Assembly: GCA_963745975.1 (NCBI GenBank)
Contig: CAVUZJ010000007.1
Location: forward strand, 124,001 to 188,000
Direction of reading: 5' to 3'
Source: JAKAWQ01 sp963745975
GTDB lineage: Bacteria; Pseudomonadota; Alphaproteobacteria; Acetobacterales; Acetobacteraceae
Length of the DNA: 64,000 bases
Made by a program: the position numbers and the translations under genes. Within the stretch, counting starts at the first letter, position 1, and each line of letters opens with the position of its first letter. This document shows positions 1 to 8,288 of the stretch, one piece after another. The notes under the pieces are model-generated. The model was not told the DNA's origin. It saw only the letters and a list, made by a program, of their open reading frames with translations, and did not search any database.

Positions 1-996
1 GACGAGATTCTCGCATTCCTCCGCAAGCCGGACCGGAAGCGGCGATTCTCGCAATGGGCCCGGTTGATCCTCGAGGACCTGTTCGTCATCGATGCGCCGA
101 GCATCTATGTGTGGCGCACCGAAGGCGGCAACGACGTGCACGCGCTCGAGGTGGTGGATGGGGCGACGATCCTGCCGCTGGTCGATGACGCGGGACGGCG
201 GCCGGACTGGCCGAGCGCTGCCTATCAGCAGATCATCAAGGGGTTCCCCTCGATCAACCTCACCGAGCGCGAGCTGATCTACGCGCCGATGCGGCCGCGG
301 CCGGAGCTGCCGGTGTACGGGTATTCGCCGGTCGAGCAGATCTATCTCGAGGCGACGGAGGGGATCCGGCGCACGCTCTACCAGGTCAATTTCTGGAGCG
401 AGGGCACGCTGCCCGAGATGATCGTTACGGTGCCGGAGAACTGGGCCCCGCAGCAGATCGCGATGTTCCAGTCGAGCTTCGATGCGCTGATGCAGGGCAA
501 TGCCGCGCTCAAGAGCCGGGTGCGCTTCGTGCCGGGCGGGATGAAGCCGTTCGACATCAAGAACGCGAACGGGCAGGCGCTGAAGAGCGACTACGACGAG
601 TGGCTGGCGCGGCTCGTCTGCTACACCTTCAGCGTGAGCCCGCAGCCGTTCGTCGATCAGATGAACCGCGCGACCGCCGAGGTGAGCCAGGAGGTCGCGC
701 AGGAAGAGGGCACGCAGGCGCTGCAGGGCTGGTTCAAGGGCGAGATCATGGATCCCTTGATCCAGGAGGTGTTCGGCGCCGAGGAGCTCGAGTTCGTCTG
801 GCAGATCAAGCCCGAGGCGGACCCGCTCGCGCAGGCGGAGGTGGCGCAGATCTACCTGCGCAACGGCGTGCGCAGCGTCAACGAGGTGCGCGAGGAGATC
901 GGGCTCGAACCGGTCGCGGGCGGGGGAACGCTTCGCGTCTATACCGGTGCTGGGGCGGTGCCGCTGGATCCGGAGGCGGCGGGGGAAACGAAGTGA
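1..996 (+). CDS. Phage portal protein (5' truncated by window edge)
   Basis: The frame is open from base 1, so the N-terminus is missing; 331 codons plus stop remain. The portal is the dodecameric ring at the head vertex through which DNA is packaged and to which the tail attaches. The sequence shows portal-type features: the segment 'LILEDLFVIDAPSIYVWR', the phrase 'ELIYAPMRPR', and a C-terminal region of the type 'LRNGVRSVNEVREEIGLEP', which is characteristic of portals of this group. Protease and capsid genes follow directly, which fits. The TTG at 64 is an internal codon, not a real start. Confidence 0.9.
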   Translation, partial: DEILAFLRKPDRKRRFSQWARLILEDLFVIDAPSIYVWRTEGGNDVHALEVVDGATILPLVDDAGRRPDWPSAAYQQIIKGFPSINLTERELIYAPMRPRPELPVYGYSPVEQIYLEATEGIRRTLYQVNFWSEGTLPEMIVTVPENWAPQQIAMFQSSFDALMQGNAALKSRVRFVPGGMKPFDIKNANGQALKSDYDEWLARLVCYTFSVSPQPFVDQMNRATAEVSQEVAQEEGTQALQGWFKGEIMDPLIQEVFGAEELEFVWQIKPEADPLAQAEVAQIYLRNGVRSVNEVREEIGLEPVAGGGTLRVYTGAGAVPLDPEAAGETK

Positions 997-1235
997 GCGA
1001 GCGGGGCGACGAGGTGCGGCTCTGCCGGCACATGCATATGGACGGCTCCAAGCTCTGCCTCCGCTACACGCTGAGCGACGGCGCCTTCGTGGGCGAGATC
1101 GACATCGCGGCGCGGGGCGGGATCGCGACGATGCAGACGCTTGCCTACGACCTTTTGCAGGTGACGAGCGCGTGGGCGGAGGGCGACGCGGCACCGGAGA
1201 CCAACGTGGAGCCGGTGATGAAGGGGTGCGCGTGA
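993..1235 (+). CDS. Small phage protein of unknown function (80 aa)
   Basis: A GTG start at 993 overlaps the portal stop by four bases (GTGA), a typical coupled start; the open frame upstream of it is only portal shadow. The product begins MSERGDEVRLCRHMHMDGSK and is acidic toward its C-terminus. It contains three cysteines and a Cys-x-His-Met-His-Met stretch that could in principle bind metal. I recognise no family. Its position between portal and protease suggests a late accessory protein. Confidence 0.6.
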   Translation: MSERGDEVRLCRHMHMDGSKLCLRYTLSDGAFVGEIDIAARGGIATMQTLAYDLLQVTSAWAEGDAAPETNVEPVMKGCA

Positions 1236-1291
1236 GATCATGAGCGCGACAGGAGCAAACGTGAACGTCAAATTTTCCGGAGTGGCCTGAG

Positions 1292-2974
1292 ATGACGGCG
1301 CTCTATCTGCCGATCGCCAAGGTCGATCGCGCCGAGCGGATGGTGTGGGGTTATGCGAGCACGCCGACGCGCGACCTCGACGGCGAGGTCGTGGCACTCG
1401 CGGCGATCAAGGACGCGCTGCCGGGCTACATGCAGTGGCGCAACGTGCGCGAGATGCACCAGCCGAGCGCGGTCGGTGTCGCGAAGGAGGCGAGCGTCGA
1501 CGAGACGGGCCTCTATCTCGGCGCCAAGATCGTCGATGACGATGCGTGGCGGAAGGTGCTCGAGGACGTCTACAAGGGCTTCTCCATCGGCGGCACCGTG
1601 ACGCATCGCGACGGCAGCACGATCACTGGGCTCGAGCTGATCGAGATTTCCCTTGTCGACCGGCCGGCGAATCCCGATTGCCGGATCGAGGTGATCAAGG
1701 CGGCGGGCCATGCGGCGGCGAGCGTGACGCTCGCGCGCGAGGAGGTCGGGCTGATCGGGCGGCTGCTGGCGAAGCTGGCGGGGGCGGGCGGCGGACCGTC
1801 TGCTGGCGGCGGACCGTCTGCTGGCGGCGGACCGTCCGCTGGCAGCGGACCGTCCGCTGAGAAGAGGGGGCGCGAGCCGATCGGCGATATCGAGTACGCC
1901 GATCCCGGCTACCGCGAGGACGGCAGGACGCGCTACCCGATCGACATCGAGGCGCATATCCGCGCGGCGTGGAGCTACATCCACGAGGAAAAGAACGCAG
2001 CCGAATACACGGAAGAGGAGCTGGCCGCGATCAAGCGGCGCATCGTCGCGGCGTGGAAGCGGAAGATCGACGCGAAGGGGCCGCCGGCGGCGGCGGAGGC
2101 GGCAACGGGCGTTTCTCGCGACGGCGCGAGGGAAGCCTCTCACGAGGGCGGCGAGGCAGAGGGCCTGACCGATGCCGCCGAGATCTGGTCAGGAGTGACG
2201 AGAATGGCAGAAGGCGGTCTGGGCAAGCGCGCCGCGAGCGGCGCGCAGGCGGGGCATCTGAAGAAGGCGATGGAGCATCTCGGCGAGGCGCACAAGAGCG
2301 TGGGCGCGGGGATGGCGTGCGTGGCCAGGGCGCAGGAGGCGCTCGACGACGCGGACAAGGCGGCGGACGGCTTCAGTGCGCCGGCGCATCTCTCGCGGGC
2401 GGCGGAGCATTTCACACGCGCGGCCGAGCATCACGTGCTGGCGCATCACCATATCGCGGCCGCGGGCGGCGTGGGGGCGGCGCGTCGCGGCGAGCGCGGC
2501 GAGCGCGGCGAGGAGCCGGGGGATGCGGAGCCCGGGATCTACGAGCCCGAGGGCGGGCTTGCGCCGCTGACGCTCGATCACATGACCGAGGGGCGCGTGC
2601 CCGGCTACGACGCGGACATGCCTTATCCCGGCAAAGCCGCTTCCGTGCTGGCGCTCAAGGCTGCGCAGGACGCGCTCGTCAAGAAGGCCGAAGAGGCCGC
2701 GTATCTGCGCGGCAAGGTCGAGGCGCTCGAGAAGATGCCGGCGAACCCGCGGGCGAAGCTCTTCGCCGTGCCGCGCGGCGCGCTCGGCGTGAGCGAGGCG
2801 GACGAGCCGAGTGCGATGGAGAAGCTGCTCAAGGGTGTCAATCTTGACGCGGTGGAGCCGGCGCAGCGGCAGGCTGCCGGCGCGCGGTTGATCGGCAACA
2901 TGATCGCCAATGCGGGAACCTTCGCGAGGCCGGTGATCGGCGATCCGAGCTTTCGCGGCGGCGCGGGCCGGTAA
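1292..2974 (+). CDS. Prohead protease (XkdF-like) fused to DUF6582-like and scaffold-like regions
   Basis: The 560 aa product starts at ATG 1292. Residues 1-145 resemble the HK97/XkdF-type prohead protease fold, with a 'VWGYASTPTRDLDGEVV' entry and an 'LIEISLVDRPANPDC' end; such enzymes mature the procapsid. Residues about 165-190 are a four-fold GGGPSA linker encoded by 18-nt tandem repeats. Residues about 195-255 ('YPIDIEAHIRAAWSYIHE ... IKRRIVAAWKRK') resemble DUF6582. The rest is helical and Ala/Glu/Lys-rich with His-rich helices, as expected for a scaffold, and precedes the capsid gene by 12 bases. The combination of protease, linker and scaffold in one polypeptide is inferred from order and composition. 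Confidence 0.78.
   Translation: MTALYLPIAKVDRAERMVWGYASTPTRDLDGEVVALAAIKDALPGYMQWRNVREMHQPSAVGVAKEASVDETGLYLGAKIVDDDAWRKVLEDVYKGFSIGGTVTHRDGSTITGLELIEISLVDRPANPDCRIEVIKAAGHAAASVTLAREEVGLIGRLLAKLAGAGGGPSAGGGPSAGGGPSAGSGPSAEKRGREPIGDIEYADPGYREDGRTRYPIDIEAHIRAAWSYIHEEKNAAEYTEEELAAIKRRIVAAWKRKIDAKGPPAAAEAATGVSRDGAREASHEGGEAEGLTDAAEIWSGVTRMAEGGLGKRAASGAQAGHLKKAMEHLGEAHKSVGAGMACVARAQEALDDADKAADGFSAPAHLSRAAEHFTRAAEHHVLAHHHIAAAGGVGAARRGERGERGEEPGDAEPGIYEPEGGLAPLTLDHMTEGRVPGYDADMPYPGKAASVLALKAAQDALVKKAEEAAYLRGKVEALEKMPANPRAKLFAVPRGALGVSEADEPSAMEKLLKGVNLDAVEPAQRQAAGARLIGNMIANAGTFARPVIGDPSFRGGAGR
1788..1859 (+). repeat. 18-nt tandem repeat, four units (GGGPSA linker)
   Basis: Four imperfect copies of ggcggcggaccgtctgct sit in the protease gene and encode a flexible Gly/Pro/Ser linker. 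The last unit shares a 19-mer with 13949-13967. Confidence 0.85.
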
Positions 2975-2986
2975 GGAGAGACGAAG

Positions 2987-4588
2987 ATGCTGAACAACGA
3001 AATTGTCGCGGCCCTGCTGCAGAATGACGGCTTCATCAAGGGCCTTGGTAGCCGGCTCGGGACGATCGCCAAGGCGGACACCATCACGCAGGCGACCGGC
3101 CTGCTTTGGTACGATCTGCGGCCGGTGGTGCAGCTCCTTTATCCGTTCAAGGAGCTGATCCCCGAGATCAGCCGCCTGCCGCGGGTTTCGGCGGACGGCG
3201 GCAATGCGTTCCACTGGAAGCGGATCACCGCGATCAACCCGGGCGCGATCGCGTTGGGCGTGAGCGAGGGCAATCGCGGCGGCAGGATATCCCTCAGCGA
3301 GGAGGATCAGCAGGCGGTCTACAAGACGCTCGGGCTCGAGAGCAGCGTCACTTTCGAGGCGCGGCTCGGCGCGGAGAACTTGAGCCCGGACGCGCTCGGC
3401 GTCGCGGTGCAGTCGACGCTCCGGAGCGTGATGATCGGCGAGGAGCAGGCACTGATCCTCGGCAATGCGAGCACCACGCTGGGTGCGACGCCGACGCCGA
3501 CGCTCGCGGCGAGCGGAACCACGGGAACCTGGGCTGCCGGCACGGCTTACGTGGCGTGCGTGGCGCTGGCGGGTTATGGCTGGCTCAACAGCGCGCCTTA
3601 CAACAGCGCGAGCCAGACGGGTGGCGTGCCGGGGCAGATCACCAAGACCAACGCCGACGGATCGGTGGATACGTTCGGTGGCGGGTCGGCCAAGCCGAGC
3701 GCGGTCGCGAGCGTCACCGTGACCGCGAGCCAGCTGGTGAGCGCCACGGTGGCGGTGGTGCCGGGCGCCCTCGCTTATGCGTGGTTCGCCGGCACCTCCG
3801 CGAGTGCGCTCTATTTCCGCGGCATCACCACCTCGAACATGGCAGTGATCGGGGGTGCGGGCGCGAGCACGAGCCAGCCGCTGACCTCGCTCCAGGTGAG
3901 CGGGTCCTATCAGGACAACTCGGCCAACGTGCTGCTGCCGGACGGCGTGCTCTCGCAGATTTTCGGCACCGTCTTCGGGGCCGCGCCGGGCACGGCGATG
4001 GCGACCAACCCGAACCTGCCGAGCAATGTCTCGGTGAGCCAGGGCGGGTCCCTGATCTATACGGCGCCGGCGGGCAATACGGGCCTCACGATCTCGGGGA
4101 CCAACATCGGCGAGTTCGATGCGGTGCTACGCGCGGCCTACGATCAGTACAAGATCGGGTTCGACCGTATCCTGATGTCCGCGGCCGATATCCAGAACTT
4201 CATGGGGACGATGCTCGGGCAGAACGCGGCGGCGGCCTTCCGCATCTTCTTCGATGCGGACGCGGAGACGGGGCGGATCGTCGCGGGCCGGCGCGTCACG
4301 TCCTACCTCAACAAATGGTTCGGCAACACGCTCGATATCGAGGTGCATCCGTTCCTGCCGCCGGGCACGGTGCTGTTCTGGTCGGACCGGACGCCCTACG
4401 AGCTCTCGGGTGTGGCGAACCTGCTCGAGGCGCATGTGCGGCAGGACTACTACCAGATCCAGTGGCCCTTCCAGACGCGGCGGTACGAATACGGCGTTTA
4501 TTGCGACGAGGTGTTCGCCTGCTACTTCACGCCGGCCTTTGCCGCGATCACCAACCTCAACGCGCCGAGCGGCAACGCGAGCATCTGA
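2987..4588 (+). CDS. Major capsid protein
   Basis: The 533 aa product has a strong Shine-Dalgarno (aaggagag) seven bases before ATG 2987. N-terminal and C-terminal thirds carry features of a large HK97-fold coat protein: 'FHWKRITAINPGAIALGVSEG', 'GEEQALILGNAST' and the C-terminal 'YYQIQWPFQTRRYEYGVYCDEVF'. Residues about 165-300 form a Thr/Ala/Ser/Gly-rich insertion with beta-strand character ('ITKTNADGSVDTFGGGS', 'AYAWFAGTSASALYF'), a surface insertion domain known in related capsids. It builds the icosahedral shell and lies directly after the protease/scaffold gene. Confidence 0.9.
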   Translation: MLNNEIVAALLQNDGFIKGLGSRLGTIAKADTITQATGLLWYDLRPVVQLLYPFKELIPEISRLPRVSADGGNAFHWKRITAINPGAIALGVSEGNRGGRISLSEEDQQAVYKTLGLESSVTFEARLGAENLSPDALGVAVQSTLRSVMIGEEQALILGNASTTLGATPTPTLAASGTTGTWAAGTAYVACVALAGYGWLNSAPYNSASQTGGVPGQITKTNADGSVDTFGGGSAKPSAVASVTVTASQLVSATVAVVPGALAYAWFAGTSASALYFRGITTSNMAVIGGAGASTSQPLTSLQVSGSYQDNSANVLLPDGVLSQIFGTVFGAAPGTAMATNPNLPSNVSVSQGGSLIYTAPAGNTGLTISGTNIGEFDAVLRAAYDQYKIGFDRILMSAADIQNFMGTMLGQNAAAAFRIFFDADAETGRIVAGRRVTSYLNKWFGNTLDIEVHPFLPPGTVLFWSDRTPYELSGVANLLEAHVRQDYYQIQWPFQTRRYEYGVYCDEVFACYFTPAFAAITNLNAPSGNASI

Positions 4589-4591
4589 GCC

Positions 4592-4967
4592 GTGCTGGTG
4601 AAGGTGCCTGCGGGGGTCAGCGCGGTCTCGGTGCAGCAGCAGGAGTTCACCCCGGACCGGTTCGGCATCATCACGGTGCCGAACAGTCTGGGGCAGGTAC
4701 CTGCTCGGGCTCGGGGTCGGGTTCGTTGCGGCGACGGAGCGGCCGCCGCCGATGGGGAGCGCCGAGGCGGGGAGTCCCCAGACGGGCAGTCCCCCGACGG
4801 GCAGTCCCCCGACGGGCAGTCCCCCGACGGGCAGTCCGGCGGGCGCGGTGGCGGCGCCGCGCAGCGTCGGCACGCTGACCGCGGCCGATCTGAGGCGTCC
4901 GGCGGTGAGTCCGCAGCGCGCGGGCGCGGGCGTTGGCGATTCGGCCAAGGGGCGGCGTCAGGGCTAG
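4592..4967 (+). pseudogene. Small head-connector-type protein, interrupted by a +1 frameshift
   Basis: A GTG start at 4592 begins MLVKVPAGVSAVSVQQQEFT, a form typical of small phage proteins between capsid and connector. At about 4697 the reading changes frame. In the starting frame the product becomes Arg/Gly-rich nonsense to 4984. In the next frame it continues sensibly as 'YLLGLGVGFVAATERPP' and a GSPPTG-repeat tail, ending at 4967. Skipping one G at 4697 joins the two parts. Either the gene is broken, the extra base is a sequencing error, or frameshifting occurs; I favour one of the first two. Confidence 0.6.
4769..4840 (+). repeat. 15-nt tandem repeat, about five units
   Basis: Units of gggcagtcccccgac (first and last degenerate) encode GSPPT in the corrected frame of the preceding gene. 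The 16-mer agtcccccgacgggca recurs near 12606 in another phage gene. Confidence 0.85.
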
Positions 4968-4997
4968 TCCGTACGATCTCGTGAACGGGAGTAGGCG

Positions 4998-5936
4998 ATG
5001 CGTGCCGATCTGCTGCACGTCGTGACCGTCGTCGCGAACCCGCTGCTCTGGGAGAGCCGGGCGCGGCTCTACCGAGAATTCGAGCGGCATATGCTCGAGA
5101 GTGGCGTCAAGCTGACGGTGGTGGAGTGCGCCTACGGTGAGCGGCCCTACCAGTGTGCGGAAACCGAAGGCGTCACGCATATCGGCGTGAGGGCGAAGAC
5201 GACCGCGTGGTCCAAGGAGTGCCTGCTCAATCTCGGCATCCAACGACTGCCTTCGTCGGCGAAGTATATCGGCACGTTCGATGCCGACGTCTTCTTCCGC
5301 CGCCCGGGCTGGGCGGCGAACGTGGTGAATGCGCTGCAGCTCTATGAGGTGGTGCAGCCATGGTCCGACGCCTATGATTTGGGGCCGCATGACGAGCATA
5401 TCCAGCACCACAAATCGTTCGCGAACCAGTTCGTGACCGGCGAGCCGGTGGTGCCGGGCGGCGCCAAGTGGTGGACGTTCAACGGCGGCCCTTACGATTA
5501 CCCGCACAGCGGCTACGCCTGGGCGTGGACGCGCCAGGCGCTCGACTGGTGCGGAGGATTGTTCGAGGTGGGCGGCATGGGATCGGGCGACCACCACATG
5601 GCGCTCGCCATCGTCGGCCGCGTCGAACGTTCGGTGCCGAACGGCGCCTCGGAAGGGTATCGGCGCGCACTGCTGCGATGGCAGCACAATGCCGCGCACC
5701 TCAATCGCAGCCTCGGCTGCGTGGCGGGGACGATCGAGCATCGCTTCCACGGCCGCAAGCCGGACCGGCAATATCTGAGCCGCTGGGGCATGTTCGTCCG
5801 GCACGGGTTCGATCCGGAGACGGACCTCAAGCGCAACACGTGGGGCGTGCTCGAGTTCGCCGGCAACAAGTCGGAGCTGATCCGCGAGTGGAACCTTTAT
5901 CTCGCGACGCGGAACGAGGACGTCAACTCGCTCTGA
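4998..5936 (+). CDS. Phage-encoded glycosyltransferase (GT-A-like)
   Basis: The 312 aa product starts at ATG 4998 with gggag upstream. A Rossmann-like N-terminus ('LLHVVTVVANPLLWESR') leads to an Asp-Ala-Asp motif at residues 95-97 ('YIGTFDADVFF'), matching the metal/nucleotide-sugar DxD of GT-A enzymes. Residues about 165-200 ('GGPYDYPHSGYAWAWTR ... GSGDHH', Asp198) resemble the acceptor/catalytic region. There is no signal peptide or membrane segment, so it probably acts in the cytoplasm. It lies between capsid and head-tail connector genes. Plausible targets are virion proteins or host surface sugars; neither is shown by the sequence. Confidence 0.75.
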   Translation: MRADLLHVVTVVANPLLWESRARLYREFERHMLESGVKLTVVECAYGERPYQCAETEGVTHIGVRAKTTAWSKECLLNLGIQRLPSSAKYIGTFDADVFFRRPGWAANVVNALQLYEVVQPWSDAYDLGPHDEHIQHHKSFANQFVTGEPVVPGGAKWWTFNGGPYDYPHSGYAWAWTRQALDWCGGLFEVGGMGSGDHHMALAIVGRVERSVPNGASEGYRRALLRWQHNAAHLNRSLGCVAGTIEHRFHGRKPDRQYLSRWGMFVRHGFDPETDLKRNTWGVLEFAGNKSELIREWNLYLATRNEDVNSL

Positions 5937-5960
5937 GCGTGGCGGAGGGGGCCGACAACC

Positions 5961-6812
5961 ATGGCGAACCCGCGCGATCTTGCCGCGCTTGGCGATGTGA
6001 AGGCGTTCATCAGTCCGCCGCTCGGTAGCACAACGGCGTCGGATGCGGTGCTGACGGCGCTGATCTCGGGCGTAAGCCGGTCGATCGAGGCCTATCTCGG
6101 GCGCGAGCTGATGGCGCAGACCTGGAGCGAGGTGCGGAACGGCACGGGCCAGGACAAGCTCGCGCTGAAACGGTTCCCGATCATCGGGGTGACGAGCGTC
6201 ACGGTCGATACCACGTCGATCCCGGCGGCGGGCAGTCCGCCGACGCAGAGCTGGGGCGGCTACACGTTCGATGGTCGGTTCGTCTATGTCGCGCCCGGAT
6301 TCGCGGGCTTCCCGCGGCGCTTCGTGCGCGGGATGCAGAACGTCGAGATCGTTTACTCGGCCGGCTACATCACGCCGGGCATGATCGCCGTCGCGGCGCT
6401 CCCCGCGTGGGCGGGGCAGACCAATTATGCGGTGAACGCCGAAATCGTGGCGACGCCGGCCGGCGGGACGCAGGGCTACGTGTTCACGACGGCGGCGGGG
6501 GGCACGAGCGGGGCGAGCCCGCCGGCTTGGCCGGCACAGCTCGGAGCGAGCGTCGCGGAGGGCAGCGTGACGTGGCAGTGCAGCGCCGAGGTGGTGGCGC
6601 TATTTGCGGGCGCGCAACTGCTGCCGGACGGGATCAAGGTGGCGGCGATGCAGCAGGTGGCGCTGACCTTCAAGCAGCGCACGCGGGTGGGTGACAGCGG
6701 GACGGGTGAAGGGCCGCAACGAGTGACCTATATGAACCAGGCGCTGCACCCGACGACGATCGCGATGCTTGAGCCGTATCGGGACTGGGCGTTTCCGGGC
6801 GACGTGTTCTGA
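5961..6812 (+). CDS. Head-tail connector protein with inserted mini-domain
   Basis: The 283 aa product resembles gp6-like connector/DNA-packaging proteins at both ends: an N-terminal helical part ('DAVLTALISGVSRSIEAYL', 'RFPIIGVTSVTVDT') and a C-terminal helical part ('LLPDGIKVAAMQQVALTFKQ'). These form the ring beneath the portal. Between them, residues about 148-208 are a foreign-looking beta-rich module also found in four other phage proteins here. The family is normally shorter because it lacks this insert. The stop overlaps the next start (TGATG). Confidence 0.78.
   Translation: MANPRDLAALGDVKAFISPPLGSTTASDAVLTALISGVSRSIEAYLGRELMAQTWSEVRNGTGQDKLALKRFPIIGVTSVTVDTTSIPAAGSPPTQSWGGYTFDGRFVYVAPGFAGFPRRFVRGMQNVEIVYSAGYITPGMIAVAALPAWAGQTNYAVNAEIVATPAGGTQGYVFTTAAGGTSGASPPAWPAQLGASVAEGSVTWQCSAEVVALFAGAQLLPDGIKVAAMQQVALTFKQRTRVGDSGTGEGPQRVTYMNQALHPTTIAMLEPYRDWAFPGDVF
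6402..6584 (+). repeat. Mini-domain copy 1 (in head-tail connector)
   Basis: The copy encodes W-A-G-x-T-x-Y start, GYVFTTAAGGTSGASPPAW centre and EGSVTWQC end, the shared pattern of the six copies. Confidence 0.75.
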
Positions 6813-7276
6813 TGGCGCTTGGGCGCGAGGCGATCTACAGCGCGCTCTTTGCGCAGATCGGCGGGCTGCTGGCGGCGCCGGCCGGACCGTTCAACTATAC
6901 GGGACGAAGGCCGGTTTCGATGGGCACGATCGCGGCCGAGCAATATCCGGCATTCGTGCTGGTGGAGAAGGGCGAGGAGTATGACCGGAGCCGGCTCTTT
7001 GCGCCGGCGAAGGTGACGCTGTTCGCTGATCTCTTCATCTATTCGCTGCAGGGCGAGGTGCCGGACGAAGGCGACGTGAGCGCGCTTAACGACCTCGCCG
7101 ATGCGGTGGAGGATGCCGTGCAGGCGGCGTGCGGACCGACCGCGCAGGACACGCTGAGCGGATTGGTGCTGGAAGCGTGGATCCTCGGGCGGCAGGTCGT
7201 TACGCCGGGCAGCTACGCGCAGCGGCAGAGCGAGCAGGTGATGGGGCTGGCGGTGACGCTGCCGCATTCGCGATGA
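6812..7276 (+). CDS. Head-tail joining / tail completion-like protein
   Basis: The 154 aa product starts at ATG 6812 and overlaps the previous stop by one base. 'LGREAIYSALFAQIGGLL' at the start and 'LVLEAWILGRQVV' near the end give the helix/beta pattern of small completion or tail-terminator proteins of myoviruses. It lies between the connector and sheath genes. The assignment rests on size, order and this loose similarity. Confidence 0.6.
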   Translation: MALGREAIYSALFAQIGGLLAAPAGPFNYTGRRPVSMGTIAAEQYPAFVLVEKGEEYDRSRLFAPAKVTLFADLFIYSLQGEVPDEGDVSALNDLADAVEDAVQAACGPTAQDTLSGLVLEAWILGRQVVTPGSYAQRQSEQVMGLAVTLPHSR

Positions 7277-8232
7277 GCTACGGCAGTCTTCCGGTCTGGC
7301 TCGACCCGACCGCATGGGCCGGCCGGACCGCATCGCCGCCGGCGGGCCAGGATGTCGGGACGATCCAGGGCGAGATCGCGGCCCAACTTTCGGCATATTT
7401 CGCAAGCGCCGGCCTTGGGATTCCGGTTTACGTGTTCCCGGACTTCGACCAGGACACGTGGTGGAGCTCGACGGCGATCGCCTTCGTGCTGATCTCCTAT
7501 CAGGGTACGCGGTTCGGCAAGCCGATGGCAACGGACGCCATGGTGCAGGAGCGGGTGATCGGCTTCGACGTGCATGTCGAGGCGAGGCAGAGCGCATGGG
7601 CGTTGACCGGACCGGGCAGCGTCTATGCGCTCGTCGATGCGATCGAGGCGGCGCTGACGGGATTCCGGGCGAAGGGATGCCGCAACGCCTATTTCGTCGA
7701 GGAGCGGTTCGCCGAGCAGGATTCCGAGGGCCGCGTGTGGCTTTACGACATGCGGCTCGAGGTGCCGACGCTGAAGCTCAAGACCGAGCCGAGCTTTGCG
7801 CTGGCAAACCTGGTGCAGGCGCAGATGTACGTGGCGGCGCTGGCGAGCGCGAACCGGGAGGCGGCCGCGGCGACGGCGCCGCCCGGATACCCGGCGGCGT
7901 GGGACCAGGTGAGCGATGTCGGCTCGCTCGAGAACATCGATACGCTAGCGGAAGGGGCGCCGGTGGTGAGCGGGCTCTACAGCTTCGGCGACGGCACGGT
8001 CGCGCTGCCGGGGCCGATGCCGGTCGTCGTGGGGGCGGTGAGCTCCGGGAACGGGCTCGTGCTCTATCAGGAATTCGTCGACTGGACCTCTGACGGCACG
8101 ACGGGCGTGGTAACGGCGGTGGCCGGCGGTGCGATCGGCGCGAGCGATCAGGTGCAAATAGCCTGGGCGCCGGCCAATTCGGTGACGGCGGTTTTGACGG
8201 GCGGCGACGCGCCGACCTTTCCGAGCAACTGA
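7273..8232 (+). CDS. Tail terminator-like protein with C-terminal beta domain
   Basis: The start ATG 7273 overlaps the preceding stop (ATGA), giving 319 aa; the longer upstream frame is shadow. Residues 1-190 resemble a gp37/terminator-type protein, with 'AFVLISYQGTRFGKPM' and a 'QERVIGFDVHVEARQ' strand pattern. Residues about 210-319 form an added beta-rich domain ('VLYQEFVDWTSDGTTG', 'GGAIGASDQVQIAWAP') that resembles a segment of the sheath protein next door. It probably caps the tail tube before head joining. No enzyme motifs are visible. Confidence 0.55.
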   Translation: MSYGSLPVWLDPTAWAGRTASPPAGQDVGTIQGEIAAQLSAYFASAGLGIPVYVFPDFDQDTWWSSTAIAFVLISYQGTRFGKPMATDAMVQERVIGFDVHVEARQSAWALTGPGSVYALVDAIEAALTGFRAKGCRNAYFVEERFAEQDSEGRVWLYDMRLEVPTLKLKTEPSFALANLVQAQMYVAALASANREAAAATAPPGYPAAWDQVSDVGSLENIDTLAEGAPVVSGLYSFGDGTVALPGPMPVVVGAVSSGNGLVLYQEFVDWTSDGTTGVVTAVAGGAIGASDQVQIAWAPANSVTAVLTGGDAPTFPSN

Positions 8233-8259
8233 ACACGGCCCCTGGGGCTGAGGGAACGG

Positions 8260-8275
8260 CCGGCGGCAACGCCGG
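8260..8275 (+). other. GNRA-type hairpin upstream of sheath gene
   Basis: ccggcg-gcaa-cgccgg forms a 6-bp GC stem with a GCAA loop in the 56-base gap before the sheath start at 8289. It could influence sheath translation or mRNA stability. It may equally be chance in GC-rich DNA. Confidence 0.3.
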
Positions 8276-8288
8276 ACGATGAAAGCGC

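Noticed and set aside
4769..4840. Possible CRISPR array
   Set aside because: Units of 15 bases are contiguous without spacers and are coding.
3106..4878. 590-codon frame overlapping the capsid gene
   Set aside because: Shifted reading of the capsid gene, low complexity and Arg-rich.
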